Source of the DNA: Liquidambar formosana
Taxonomy: Eukaryota > Streptophyta > Magnoliopsida > Saxifragales > Altingiaceae
Assembly (NCBI GenBank): GCA_039720395.1
Contig: CM077832.1
Span: 31,617,316 to 31,681,315, forward strand
Reading direction: 5' to 3'
Length of the DNA stretch: 64,000 nt
Shown: in pieces, positions 48,184 to 59,377 of the stretch
Layout of the letters: the number at the start of each line of letters is the position of its first letter
Numbering within the stretch: the first letter of the stretch is position 1
Made by a program: the position numbers and the translations under genes
The notes under the pieces: generated by a model
Database searches by the model: none
Seen by the model: only the letters and a program-made list of their open reading frames with translations
Told to the model about the DNA's origin: nothing

Positions 48184-48829
48184 ATTTCATCGATTATAAA
48201 GTATTTATAAAGTTATCGAGGCAAGAAGTACTCTACTTGAACTTGGTTAGATAAATTAATGAATTTAAAATGAGATATTGAACTTGATTGTTTTATCTTT
48301 CGAGTGAGCTTTAACAATCCTTTTATCAAACTGATCTCGAACTTAGCTCGATCGTAAATAAACTCCAAACGAGTGAATATGAATATATTCCTACCCACTA
48401 CTGCTGACCTTAAGTGGGTGAGGCAATGCTTATTGTCCGACTGGAGGAATTTCAGCACCGTTAAATTAGGAGTCGCAATAATCAATGTTGTTTTGAATTG
48501 ACTGAGTAGTACCAAATTAGTTCGACTTCCCTTTGTCAAAGTGCATGGTATCTTAACAATTTAATTGATCGAATAGAGATACGCTTTCAAGACTCGTTTG
48601 ACTTTACAAATGGTCCATTACAAAGGATATATATATTTAATATATATATAAAGTTTTGATTATGTACAGGATGTCTTGGATATCACGGTGTAATCGAATG
48701 AGATATTACAGGATATCCCCCACATGATCAACCCTCTATACATATATATCTATATACTTACCTATGAAAAGATGAATGTGAGAAAAACTCTTGATTGACT
48801 AATATGCCCTTATTTTAATTTTTAAATAC

Positions 48830-49056
48830 ACAACTACCCTTCTGCATATATAGGAAATACAGTAATATAAAGCACATACCTTAATAAGAATTTAAGAAAA
48901 CTATACAACTACCTTTCTGCATATATAGGAAATATAGCATTATAAAACACATACCTTAATAAGAATTTTAAGGAAACTATACAGCGACTCTTCTTCATAT
49001 ATAAGAAATATAGCAATATAAAGCACATATCTTAATAAGAATTCTAAGGAAACTAT
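48830..49056. repeat. 75-76-bp tandem repeat, three copies
   Basis: Units start at 48830, 48905 and 48981. Each holds a version of 'ctgcatatataggaaata' and 'cacataccttaataagaatt' with a few substitutions. They lie in the 5' part of the Helitron-like element. Confidence 0.85.
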
Positions 49057-50800
49057 AATTCGTATAATAATTAAATAAAACAAAACCCAGATAGGAATTC
49101 TGAGGAAACGGAAACTATAATTCGTATATAATAAATAAACAGTCGGATTGTAAATTCTACTTTCTCCATCAAGAATAGCTTTAACCTTCTCTCCACCTTT
49201 TCCATTAATGGTGACTTTTCCCTTCTGTGGTAAGTTTTGCTCTACAAATTATAATATATATATCGTACTATACTGGAAATTTGTTGAGTTGGGTTTTGGT
49301 TTGAATGCTAATAATCACATTAGGTTTTATTTAATTTTGTTTCTCTGAGAAATTAATTTTATACAATCATATTTCATTTAAATTCTATATTTCTTTCCTA
49401 GGGTTTTTTTTATTCAATTTTTTTGGTTTTGTATTTTTTATTTTTGCTGTAAGTATTTTCACTTACTTTTGATTTGATTGGTAGAGTTTCATAAGCAATT
49501 TGCTAAAATGCTTTTGTGTTTGAATGCTAAACCCTTGATTTTACGTGGTAAATCATCTAATTATATTTTTTATTTTGATGAAAAATTGCTCTTGGAAATA
49601 TCCAATGGGAATTGAAAAGTTATTTTTATATGCTCATTCTCTTTCTAATTTTTTGCTTGCCGATAAAAAATCCCTTGTAAGAGGTATGTATTTTATTTTA
49701 TTATTTTTTTTAAAATGCTCAATCTCTATGTTGTCTTTCTGATTTTTTCTTGGAGATTAAAATTCCCTTCTCAAGATTACACTGTTTATGGGTGATTTGA
49801 GGAGTGGGCCGGAGAACAAGGTCCTTGGTTTCTAAATGTTCTTGATGAGGCATCTTGCCTTATTTTTTGGTTTGTAATTTTTTCCATTTTTTGAATCCTA
49901 AGATTAGTTTTTGTGCTATGTTATTTTTGGTTGTTTCAATTAATGGGATGTTGAGCTCCAATGATGCATTGTGGAATGTCTCGCTACAAAGTGGGGATTT
50001 ATAGATTCTTTAGCCAAAAAAAAGAAAAAATACAAAAAAGTTGAAGAGAGGTAGTAGTAAAGTTTCATTTGGATGAAGTTGAATAATATCCCATGATAGT
50101 AATATAGTGTTAGGACTCTTATCTTTTTGAGCATGTACTTATTCTTTAAGTGATCCAAAATATCAGAATTTGTTGATGTGTAAGTCACATTATATAAAGT
50201 ACTAATTCATTAATAAATTTAGTCTATTCTTTTGCATATAATTTCTACGATACAATGGACTTGCCATATGGTTAACAATTAAACCAAATTAAATTCTCTC
50301 TAGAGATTAAGTATATACTTTCTCCATTTATTTTGGTTCTAATTATTCTCTTTTTCACTTCTTCATCGATATATTTCTTATTGTAGATGTTTAGAAAATT
50401 GGTGAACAATAAATAAGTTTATTTGTCAAGATTCTTGATAGTTACGTGTCATTATGTATTAGCATTTCTTTTCAAATCATTTGATATACACGGACTAAAA
50501 CCTTCTACGGAGTAATATATAATTTTTTAACATCTCAAATCTTCAAATCTTCACACTTGATATTGATTAAATGTTAAGGACAAATGGCCGCATAACCTTC
50601 CTTAAGTAAATAAAATTTATATTTAATCGATATAGACAATATTGAAGAGATAATTACCACTAGATGAGGGGCTATGCCATATGAAAATGGTCAATCCCTA
50701 TTCAAGTTAAAAAGATTTTGGAAAGCATCGATCTTTTGTATGTTTATTTAGGAAAAATAATTGATGATCTTTAAATCACTTTATTGTTGACAAAAAATCC
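49057..50800. other. Interior of the Helitron-like element
   Basis: AT-rich, with open frames at 49545-49742 and, on the minus strand, 49940-50188 that show no domain. A MITE-like pair of ends ('tactttctccattta' near 50317 and 'ctacggagtaata' near 50505) may mark a nested Stowaway-type insertion. Captured host gene fragments could not be identified by eye. Confidence 0.4.
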
Positions 50801-51854
50801 ACGTGCAACGCACGTGTGTAATAACTAGTATATATATATATATATACCGGTTATGTTTTCATCAGCATGTGTTGATATAAGTTATATCAGCATCATACAA
50901 TGGGAGTTGTACCCTTTGCATTGATCCAATGTACCTCATATCTCACCAATGCATAAGGTACAACTCCTAATACGAGTATTGATATAAGTTATATCAGTAC
51001 GTGTTTATCTAATCATAATCCTATATATTTATATATATTTAATTGAATTTTTTTTGGAAAATTTATGAAGACAACGGTAAGTTGTGCAAGTTAATTAATA
51101 TGATGACCTTGACAAAAAATTTTAAGGGGACGACATTTTCGGATGAGTGATTTTTTGTATTTAAACTTTTGATATAAATTAAGTTGGGTTTTATGGATTG
51201 AGTCAAATTGGCCGGGGAGCAAGTTGCATCCAACATTGGCTTCGATTCTTCGTGGTAGCTTTGGGTTCTTGACTTAGTCTAAACTCAAATCTAAGTATCT
51301 TTAATGTGTTTGGTGGTTATGGACTTTTATGGCCGTAAAGGGGCCAGGACAAACTCCAGTTTTTGACATTGTTTGGCCACCAATGCAACTTTTGTGAAGG
51401 AAGGAAAAAAGGAGGATACCAAATAGAGCTTTGCTTGAACCATATTATTTTATTTTGCAAACAATTACAATGAAAAAAAAAAAAACTTCTGAAGGGTTGC
51501 CACATTATTGCCATGTCATTGGTTTATATGTGAACATCAATGGGTCAGCTCCCAAAAGAATGTCCAAAAAGGCAAACTCATTGAAAAGTTCTGTCCTGGG
51601 TAGGCACATTCAGCCAGAGAGTTAGCCATGAGTAAAGCAACCGCAGCTTCGTCTACAGGATACCAATTTAGGAGCCATTTGAGACTTTAGAAACTAGACT
51701 TTAATATCTTGAAAATGGTATTGGGCTTGATAGCTGAATGTACCTAGGCAGGATCAGATTTGACAGAAAACAGAAGTTTATTTGCAGTTTGGCAACCTGC
51801 CTTCTACTTCAAACTACTTCATTTCAGGCTTATCTTAAATGTTTTGCATGCATG

Positions 51855-52030
51855 CCTATGGTATAGTAGTCTAGTGGCATCTACTTCACTTGTTCAGTGA
51901 GTGATCTCGGGTTCGAGTTTTTGGGAGAGCATTGATACCTATTTCTTGCTATTGAGGGGGTAAGGGATAAGAGTAGTTTTCATCGATTGTCGAATCCAAA
52001 ATCTTATACTTGTTGAGGCATAAATCCACT
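51855..52030 (+). mobile_element. tRNA-derived SINE-like element
   Basis: An A box TAGTCTAGTGG (51867-51877) and a B box GGTTCGAGT (51910-51918) are about 40 bp apart, as in tRNA-derived pol III promoters. A further ~110 bp of body follows. It is not a tRNA gene: no cloverleaf or acceptor stem closes around the boxes. The end and target duplication were not resolved. Confidence 0.55.
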
Positions 52031-52194
52031 AGTCCACCCCTGCAAATTGCAATGAAGCTTAAATGATGGCACTGTAGTCACTCAAATAAGATGATGTTGG
52101 TTATAGACAACAAATGATATATTTCAAAGTACAAAGCTAGGCTCCAATCTCCTGCGTCTTCCAAACTGTGACTTAATAATAATTGTTTAAAAGA

Positions 52195-52850
52195 TTAGCT
52201 TCTTTTTTTTCCTTTTTAGGAGAAAAAAATGTCCACATTTACAAGGATTAGATCTACCAATAACATATTCCCAAATAATCCTAAAAACTTCTCTTAAAAA
52301 ATTAGAATCCCAAATCCCAAATCTAATTATTAATTGTATGACCTTTATTAGCTAATTAAGAAATCTGGAGTTTTGTTCATCATTTCTCCTCACATCTATA
52401 CTACACTTCAAATCCTAATAATTTAAAATACTATAAATCTTCCCACGACAATATTGTAACTTACTAATACTATTAATCGATCACAATATTAACATCCCCT
52501 TCTAAAGAAGCTTTTTTATTTTTAATTTTATTTTTTATTTTTATAATCCATTTTTCTTTTGGAAGAAGAATATCATTTCTAAGTGTAATTGCTTCCATTT
52601 GAGACATTGTAGCATCCACATCAAACCCAATCAATTACAAGATAATGGCTTTACTGTAACTACATCTGATATATAATAGAACTAGTTGCTCCTTTTTATT
52701 TATAACCGAACTATAAAAGTTTAATTTAAAACACTCTTCAGTAGGAGGATTCCAGTGAATAAATCTTCGTATTTTTCTTCTTCTTCTTTGCACGTTATTC
52801 ATGTAACTAGTGGATTGAAGGTTAACATTATCTAAAACAAAGTCAATAAA
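52195..52850 (-). mobile_element. LINE 3' end with RNase H domain, second degenerate copy
   Basis: The sequence parallels 47345-47890 along its length, sharing for example 'aattagaatcccaaat', 'atactattaat' and 'aattgcttccatttgaga'-like blocks. It continues similarly into 'agtggattgaaggttaacat'. It is more broken than the first copy. The two may be independent insertions or part of the segmental duplication. Confidence 0.65.
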
Positions 52851-53867
52851 AAATAAAAATAAAAAGAGATTTGTGGGCTAGGTTTAAAGGGATATTGGCT
52901 GATCAACTTGAACTGGATTTGCAATATGGCCTGCCTTGAATGCTAAACATTGTAATCTTTCAAACAATTTTTAGAGGTCAATACAATGTATCTTTAAAAT
53001 ATAGGTGGTACAGAATAATTATTTGTCTTAGTTGAACACCATCAAGATCCTATTGGACCAAACTCTTCCTCTTTCCACTGTCATGGTGTGAGGTTTTTCA
53101 ACTATCTTTATCATTAATTAGACTCTTTCCCCGCTGTTCATATATCATTCTATCTAGCTCGTGCATATCTGAAATCATATATATATATAGATATATTTAT
53201 TTATTGTTTTAACTTTTTATAATTCGTGGCTATTTGAGCTTTGAACTTTGACTATGACTTACCTTCAGAAAATTTTATTAAATAATATAAAATTATTCTG
53301 TCAAAGAATAATATTTTTATGACTTCTTCCTGAGTGCATGGCAGCAGTGACAGTTTGAATAACGACCATATTAGCCTATGACCCTCTAGTGGGCATTTTC
53401 CACAATGGTGAAATATATTAATTACTTGATTCCAAGCATGCTTGTAGTTGCCCCTCAATAAAGCACAACGAATTTGCTGTGGGAAACATAGGCATGCGAG
53501 GAGTAATTCCAAACAAATATTACATTATTTTTCAATATATTCGCTCCAGTACTAGGGGTACGGGCCTATTGGTTTTTATTTTTATTTTATTTTTTTTTTT
53601 TTAAGGCTGTCGTTCACAATTAAATAAGTTTTATCATGTATGAGATATTTTGAATATTCCATACGAGCATGATTGTCTGTAGACGACACATATCTGTGTG
53701 AATATGCATGCGTCATCTATGAACGGTCCGTAATACCCGCACTTAAATAATCCTATATATAAGAGTTATTAAATTTTGATTTGTCAAGTTATAGAGGAGG
53801 TCATGTTCATAAAATTAGAAAATACGAACACCATAAAAATTTTAATTTACTGTAAGAGTGAGAGCAT

Positions 53868-54020
53868 CTCCAATGGTGTGCTATTGCTATACCTTATTGG
53901 TGCTCCAATGGTGTGCCAAAAATAGCAATAGCTCACTCTTGTGTTATATTTGGTACACCCTTAAGCTCAAATAGCACAAAGTTATTTAGAAAAAGGAAAT
54001 AAATGGTGGTTGTATCACAG
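53868..54020. mobile_element. One end of a DNA transposon, truncated at the tandem array
   Basis: 'gagagcatctccaatggtgt' followed by repeated 'ctccaatggtgtg' resembles the terminal sequence of a common plant transposon family with AGCATCTCCAA ends. No complementary right end was found before or after the tandem array that begins at 54021. Confidence 0.4.
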
Positions 54021-57000
54021 ACTATAGAGTGAGAGTAATGTCAGCACTCTCATTACGAGCACGGATTTGGAGCTGTGAAAGTAAATTACCTGATTAGTTT
54101 ATCGCCGACTGTGAATAGTACGGTGTTGTAATAACACCAAATCCTTACACCTCTTGTTGCATATATTGTTATGAGCTCTTCTTTTCTGACTTAAAGCAAC
54201 GAAAAAATCAATTCACGCATCACATTGGTGAAAGATATATTGGATCTATAGAAAATTTGATCAATTTACAAATCCAAAATGTCATGATTTGATTACGTGT
54301 TTTAATTAGAGTTCATTAATAAATATTAGTGTATACAATAAAAAACTTGATACAGTAAATTTTGACTGGCTTTTTTGTATTATTTCTCACATATTTTAAG
54401 GGTTTGTTTGAGCGTTCAATTCGAAATTAAACAATTCAACAAATTTTACATAGTATTGAAGGCAAACCTATCGTATTGAATTAGAATATTTTTAAAAATT
54501 GGAGTCATCAAAATAATTGATATTATAGGATAAATCCTTGGAAATTCATGAAATACTACCATTTTAAAATTTCAATCTTATTTGTGATAAATTTATGATT
54601 TCAATATTATGTAAATTTTTTTCAAATTGGACATTTAAACAAACCCCAATCTTGACTAAACTGTGGGCAGTCCACCTAACCTAACAGTCTGTTAGCCTAA
54701 TGACATCTCTCTTTTTTTTAAAAGGAAAGATTCTTGTTTTAATTCTTTATAAAATTAGGCTTTTGCAATTAATGAGATAATCATTTCATGAGAACTTGTG
54801 AATATGCTAATGGTATAAGTTACTTTGAGACTGGGAATGGATAGTGATTAGTAGAGACAAGGTCAAGTCCATTGTCTGTTTCCCATGCATGTCATGTTCA
54901 GTTCAGACTATAGAGTGAGACTAATGTGAGCACTCTCATTACGAGCTTGTATTTGGTACTGTGAAAGTACATCACATGATTAGTGTATCGCCAACTGTGA
55001 ACAGTACAGTGTTGTAATAACACCAAATCCTTACACCTCTTGTTGCATATATTGTTATGAGCTCTTCTTCTCCAACTTAAAGCATTGCAAAAATCAATTC
55101 ATGCATCAAATTGGTGAAAGATATATTGGATCTATAGAAAATTTGATCAATTCACAATTCCATAATGTCATGATTTGATTACGTGTTTTAATTAGAGTTC
55201 ATTAATAAATATTAGTGTATACAATCAAAAACTTGATACAGTAAATTTCGACTGGCTTTTTGTTTTATTCCTCACATACTTTCAGGGTTTGTTTGAGTAT
55301 TCAATTTGAAATTAAACAATTCAACAAATTTTACATAGTATTGAAGGCATATCTATCGTCTTGAATTAGAAATTTTTAAAAATTGGAGTTATCATAATAA
55401 TTGATATTATAGGATAAATCCTTGGAAATTCAGGAAATGCTACCATTTTAAAATTTCAGTCTTATTTGTGATAAATTTATGATTTCAATATTATGTAAAA
55501 TTTGTTCAAATTGGACACTTAAACAAACCCCAATCTTGATTAAACTGTGGGCAGTCCACTGTCCACCTAACCTAACAGTTTGTTAGCCTAATGACATATC
55601 TCCTATTTTTAAAAGGAAAGATTTTTGTTTTGATTCTTTATAAAATTAGGCTTTTGCAATTAATGAGATAATCATTTCATGAGAAATTGGGAATATGCTA
55701 ATGGTACAAGTTGCTTTGAGATGGGAATGGATAGTGATTAGTAGAGACAAGGTCAAGTCCACTGTCTGTTTCCCATGCATGTCAGGTTCAATTCATACTA
55801 TAGAGTGAGAGTAATGTGAGCACTCTCATTACGAGCTCAGATTTGGTACTGTGAAAGTACATCACATGATTAGTGTATCATTGACTGTGAACAGTACGGT
55901 GTTGTAATAACACCAAATCCTTACACCTCTTGTTGCATATATTGTTCTGAGCTCTTCTTTTCCAACTTAAAGTATCGCAAAAATCAGTTCATGCATCAAA
56001 TTGGTGAAAGATATATTGGATCTATAGAAAATTTGATCAATCCACAAATCCAAAATGTCATGATTTGATTACGTGTTTTAATTAGAGTTCATTACTAAAT
56101 ATTAGTGTATACAATCAAAAACTTGATACAGTAAATTTTGACTGACTTTTTTGTTTTATTCCTCACATACTTTAGGGGTTTGTTCGAGTGCTCAATTTGA
56201 AATTAAACAATTCAACAAATTTTACGTAGTATTAAAGGCAAATCTATCGTCTTGAATTAGAATATTTTTAAAAATTGGAGTCATCATAATAATTGATATT
56301 ATAGGATAAATCCTTGGAAATTCATGAAATGCTACCATTTTAAAATTTCAGTCTTATTTGTGATAAATTTATGATTTCAATATTATGAAAAATTTGTTCA
56401 AATTGGATACTTAAACAAACTCCAATCTTGATTAAACTGTGGGCAGTCCACCTAACCTAACGGTCTGTTAGCCTAATGACATCTCTCCTCTTTTCAAAAG
56501 GAAAGATTCTTGTCTTAATTTTTTATAAAATTAGGCTTTTGCAATTAATGAGATAATCATTTCATGAGAAATTGGGAATATGCTAATGGTACAAGTTGCT
56601 TTGAGATGGGAATGGATAGTGTTTAGTAGAGACAAGGTCAAGTCCACTGTCTGTTTTCCATGCATGTCATGTTCAGTTCAGACTATAGAGAGAGTTATGT
56701 GAGCACTCTCATTACGAGCTCGGATTTAGTACTGTGAAAGTACATCACGAGATTAGTATATCGCCGATTGTGAACAGTACGGTTTTGTAATAACACCAAA
56801 TCCTTACACCTCTTGTTGCATATATTGTTATGAGCTCTTCTTTTCCAACTTAAAGCATCGCAAAAATCAATTCATGCATCACATTGGTGAAAGATAGGTT
56901 GAATCTATAGAAAATTTGATCAATTCACAATTCCAAAATGTCATGATTTGATTACGTGTTTTAATTAGAGTTCATTAATAAATAATAGAGTATACAATAA

Positions 57001-57485
57001 AAAACTAGATACAGTAAATTTTGACTGATTTTTTTTGTTTTATTCCTCACATACTTTAAGGGTTTGTTTGAGTGTTCAATTCGATATTAAACAATTTAAC
57101 AAATTTTACGTAGTATTGAAGGCAAATCTATCCTCTTGAATTAGAATATTTTTAAAAATTAGAGTCATCATAATAATTGATATTATAGGATCAATCCTTG
57201 GAAATTCATGAAAGGCTACCATTTTAAAATTTCAATCTTATTTGTGATAAATTTATGATTTCAATATTATTTAAAATTTGTTCAAATTGGACACTTAAAC
57301 AAACCCTAATCTTGATTAAACTGTGGGCAGTCCACCTAACCTAATAGTCTGTTGGCCTAGTGACATCTCTCCACTTTTTAAAAGGAAAGATTCTTGTTGT
57401 AATTCTTTATAAAATTTGGCTTTTGAAATTAATAAGATAATCATTTTATGAGAAATTGTGAATATGCTAATGGTACAAGTTGCTT
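54021..57485. repeat. Tandem array of an ~886-bp unit, 3.9 copies
   Basis: Units begin with 'actatagag' at 54021, 54907, 55797 and 56682, giving periods of 886, 890 and 885 bp. The fourth is cut off near 57485. Shared landmarks in every unit include 'caccaaatccttacacctct', 'tgattacgtgttttaattag' and 'actgtgggcagtccac'. Copies differ by scattered substitutions and short indels. Each carries a small hairpin 'ggtgttgtaataacacc' (slightly altered in some). No open frame of note and no LTR or TIR structure was seen. The unit does not occur elsewhere in the window. Confidence 0.92.
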
Positions 57486-57532
57486 AGAAAAATGAGAAAA
57501 TGTTTAAAAATTAATTGTGTAAAATATAAATA

Positions 57533-57645
57533 CTCCCTTTGTCCCATAAATATGGAATCTAATAAATGACAAATCAAAGTAACGATTACTTTTCTTAAAT
57601 TACGTATTTTATTAAACTTATCTTATCTTTATAAGGCGGAGGGAG
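57533..57645. mobile_element. Short Stowaway-like MITE
   Basis: The ends 'ctccctttgtcccataaata' and inverse 'ctccctccgccttataaaga' are terminal repeats. TA flanks lie at 57531-57532 and 57646-57647. Length is 113 bp. Confidence 0.7.
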
Positions 57646-57923
57646 TATATTTTTTTTCATGCAACGATTATCCCATTAATTGTAATTTAACATATGCCTT
57701 TAAGACATATGTCGACAAAACACTATGGATGTAATTAAATAGAAGTTGACTGCTCTTAGGCGAGAGCCTACCAAAAAGAAAATAAATAAATAAATAAAAA
57801 TGAAAGGCGGCAGGGTGGGTGAGATCTACTGTAGTGCTGACCATTGGCTGAACTTATCCAAAAGGACAATATCTATAAACGCGTGTGAACAACGTGGTTT
57901 TTCATTGAACAATGTAGAAGGAA

Positions 57924-57949
57924 TGACGTCGACTGAAGTCAACGTTGAC
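57924..57949. promoter_or_regulatory. TGACGTC and palindromic W-box cluster upstream of the second ERF
   Basis: TGACGTC at 57924-57930 is followed by the palindrome GTCAACGTTGAC at 57938-57949, two opposed TTGAC W-box cores. It lies about 1.4 kb before the ERF start. W boxes bind WRKY factors and TGACG binds bZIP/TGA factors. That the cluster controls this gene is inference. Confidence 0.35.
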
Positions 57950-58622
57950 AAAGGCATCTCCATCATCAATATAGTCATCTTTTCGAATTTTGCAACACCC
58001 ATCACTGCACCAATCAACTACGTCCACATCCATCCACTAGAGTGGGCCTAGTGGCAAGTAAAACAAAGCCTATATGGGTTGGACCATCCAAATGGGCCTT
58101 CACAGGGAATTTGTCGATCTTGATGGGCATCGTCAAGCATTATGCTGTATTGTCATATGACTCCTAATTTGTTTTATCAAAAATAAAAAATAAAAAAAAA
58201 AAAACTCCTAATTTAGAAGAATTGAATATTACCATTGATTTTGTTATTTTGTTTTTTTGCAGTTGGAGTATCTAAGCCTTTGGCTCAAACTAAATATCCG
58301 AAAATAGGTCAAGTCACTACCCATTTCCTCTCAGTTATCGTTTATGATAAGTTACTAGCTACTAATTAGTCTCAAGAGGGATTGAGCCCCAATACCCCTT
58401 GAGGTTTCTATGACCATTGAATCGAATGCCTTTTTCGTTGAAATTTTTTTTCTTTCAAACATCTCATGGTCCTCTTTCACTAACAAAATAAGAACCAACC
58501 AAAGGGAAAAGGAGGAAAATGACTTCGGCGTAGGATTTGGGCTATTTCACTATCCACTTTTGCATGCAAAATTCATATCTCAAATATCTCATGGTCCCCT
58601 TGAGATATTTGACATATGAATT

Positions 58623-58788
58623 TTGGAAAAGGTTAGTTTAGCCCCACACTTTACCCTACTATGAGAGAATAATGAGGTAAAGTTGTGGGACCCATTAATA
58701 TGGTTAAACCCTAAAAATTGAAACAACTCTTATTCTTTCATAGTAAGGCAAAGTGCAGAGCAAAGTGTGGGGCTAACTAGTATTTCCC
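58623..58788. mobile_element. Short MITE with imperfect TIRs
   Basis: The left 'agtttagccccacactttac' and the inverse of the right 'tagttagccccacactttgc' are terminal repeats, continuing through 'ctactatgagagaataa' and its inverse. The superfamily is not clear because the target duplication could not be fixed. It sits 0.6 kb before the second ERF. Confidence 0.55.
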
Positions 58789-59083
58789 AATCGTTTTTAG
58801 TTAATTATAATTGGGGCTTAAAGCTTAATTGAGAACGAACCACAATGGGCTTTTTTCCACTGCTCATTATAAGCCAAGGCCCAATCCCCAATCCCATATC
58901 TCAGATCACCCAATGGGCTTCTGTCGGTTTTCTTCTTCAACACCGACTTCCCTGGAAAAAGCACGAGGAGACACGTCGGTTCCTAGGCCCGATGCAGACG
59001 CCGACCAGATTGTTTTTTACGTTCACACTAGAGTTCTTTTGACTCCGGGGCCCCAGCAAGTATTAATCCCTCATGCTTCTTGT

Positions 59084-59112
59084 CATCGTCATCGTCATCG
59101 TCATCGTCATCT
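59084..59112. repeat. (GTCATC)n hexanucleotide repeat
   Basis: About five copies of the hexamer lie in the 5' flank of the second ERF gene. Confidence 0.85.
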
Positions 59113-59377
59113 CCAGTTCACCACAGGGCAACAAACTTCTTATTTACTTCTTCACATATAAACAAGCTGTGGTACGAACACAGATATATATCCTCCAAGC
59201 GGCGCCTTATCTATTCTCTTCTCTTCTCTTCTAAAATATATTGAACAGCCCAACACGTGTCTAAAACTGGTGGGGTTTCCAATTGAAGTCGGCAAATAGG
59301 TTCTTCTATATAACACAAGCCACGCAAACCAATTGGGGAGGTTGAAACAATACTACTCTATATTGGGTTTTACATTT

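Larger units (their letters stand above)
48749..50828 (+). mobile_element. Helitron-like element (non-autonomous)
   Basis: The right end has a short stem 'cgtgcaacgcacg' (50803-50815) followed ten bases later by CTAG|T at 50825-50829, the hairpin plus CTRR end of plant Helitrons. A suitable left end TCTATATACTTACC begins at 48749 after an A, so the insertion would lie between A and T. An alternative TC start lies at 48728. There are no terminal inverted repeats and no target duplication, as expected. Its first part holds 75-bp tandem repeats. No Rep/helicase was seen. The left boundary is uncertain. Confidence 0.6.

Noticed and set aside
51867..51918. Possible tRNA gene (A and B boxes)
   Set aside because: No acceptor stem, anticodon arm or terminator could be folded around the boxes, so a SINE is the better reading.
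54021..57485. CRISPR array
   Set aside because: The repeats are ~886-bp units without spacers, in a plant nuclear context.
59333..59377. Upstream in-frame ATG as the start of the intact ERF
   Set aside because: It lies about 20 bp after the TATA box and its encoded residues are not conserved in the paralogue, whereas the start at 59378 aligns with ABR1-type N-termini.
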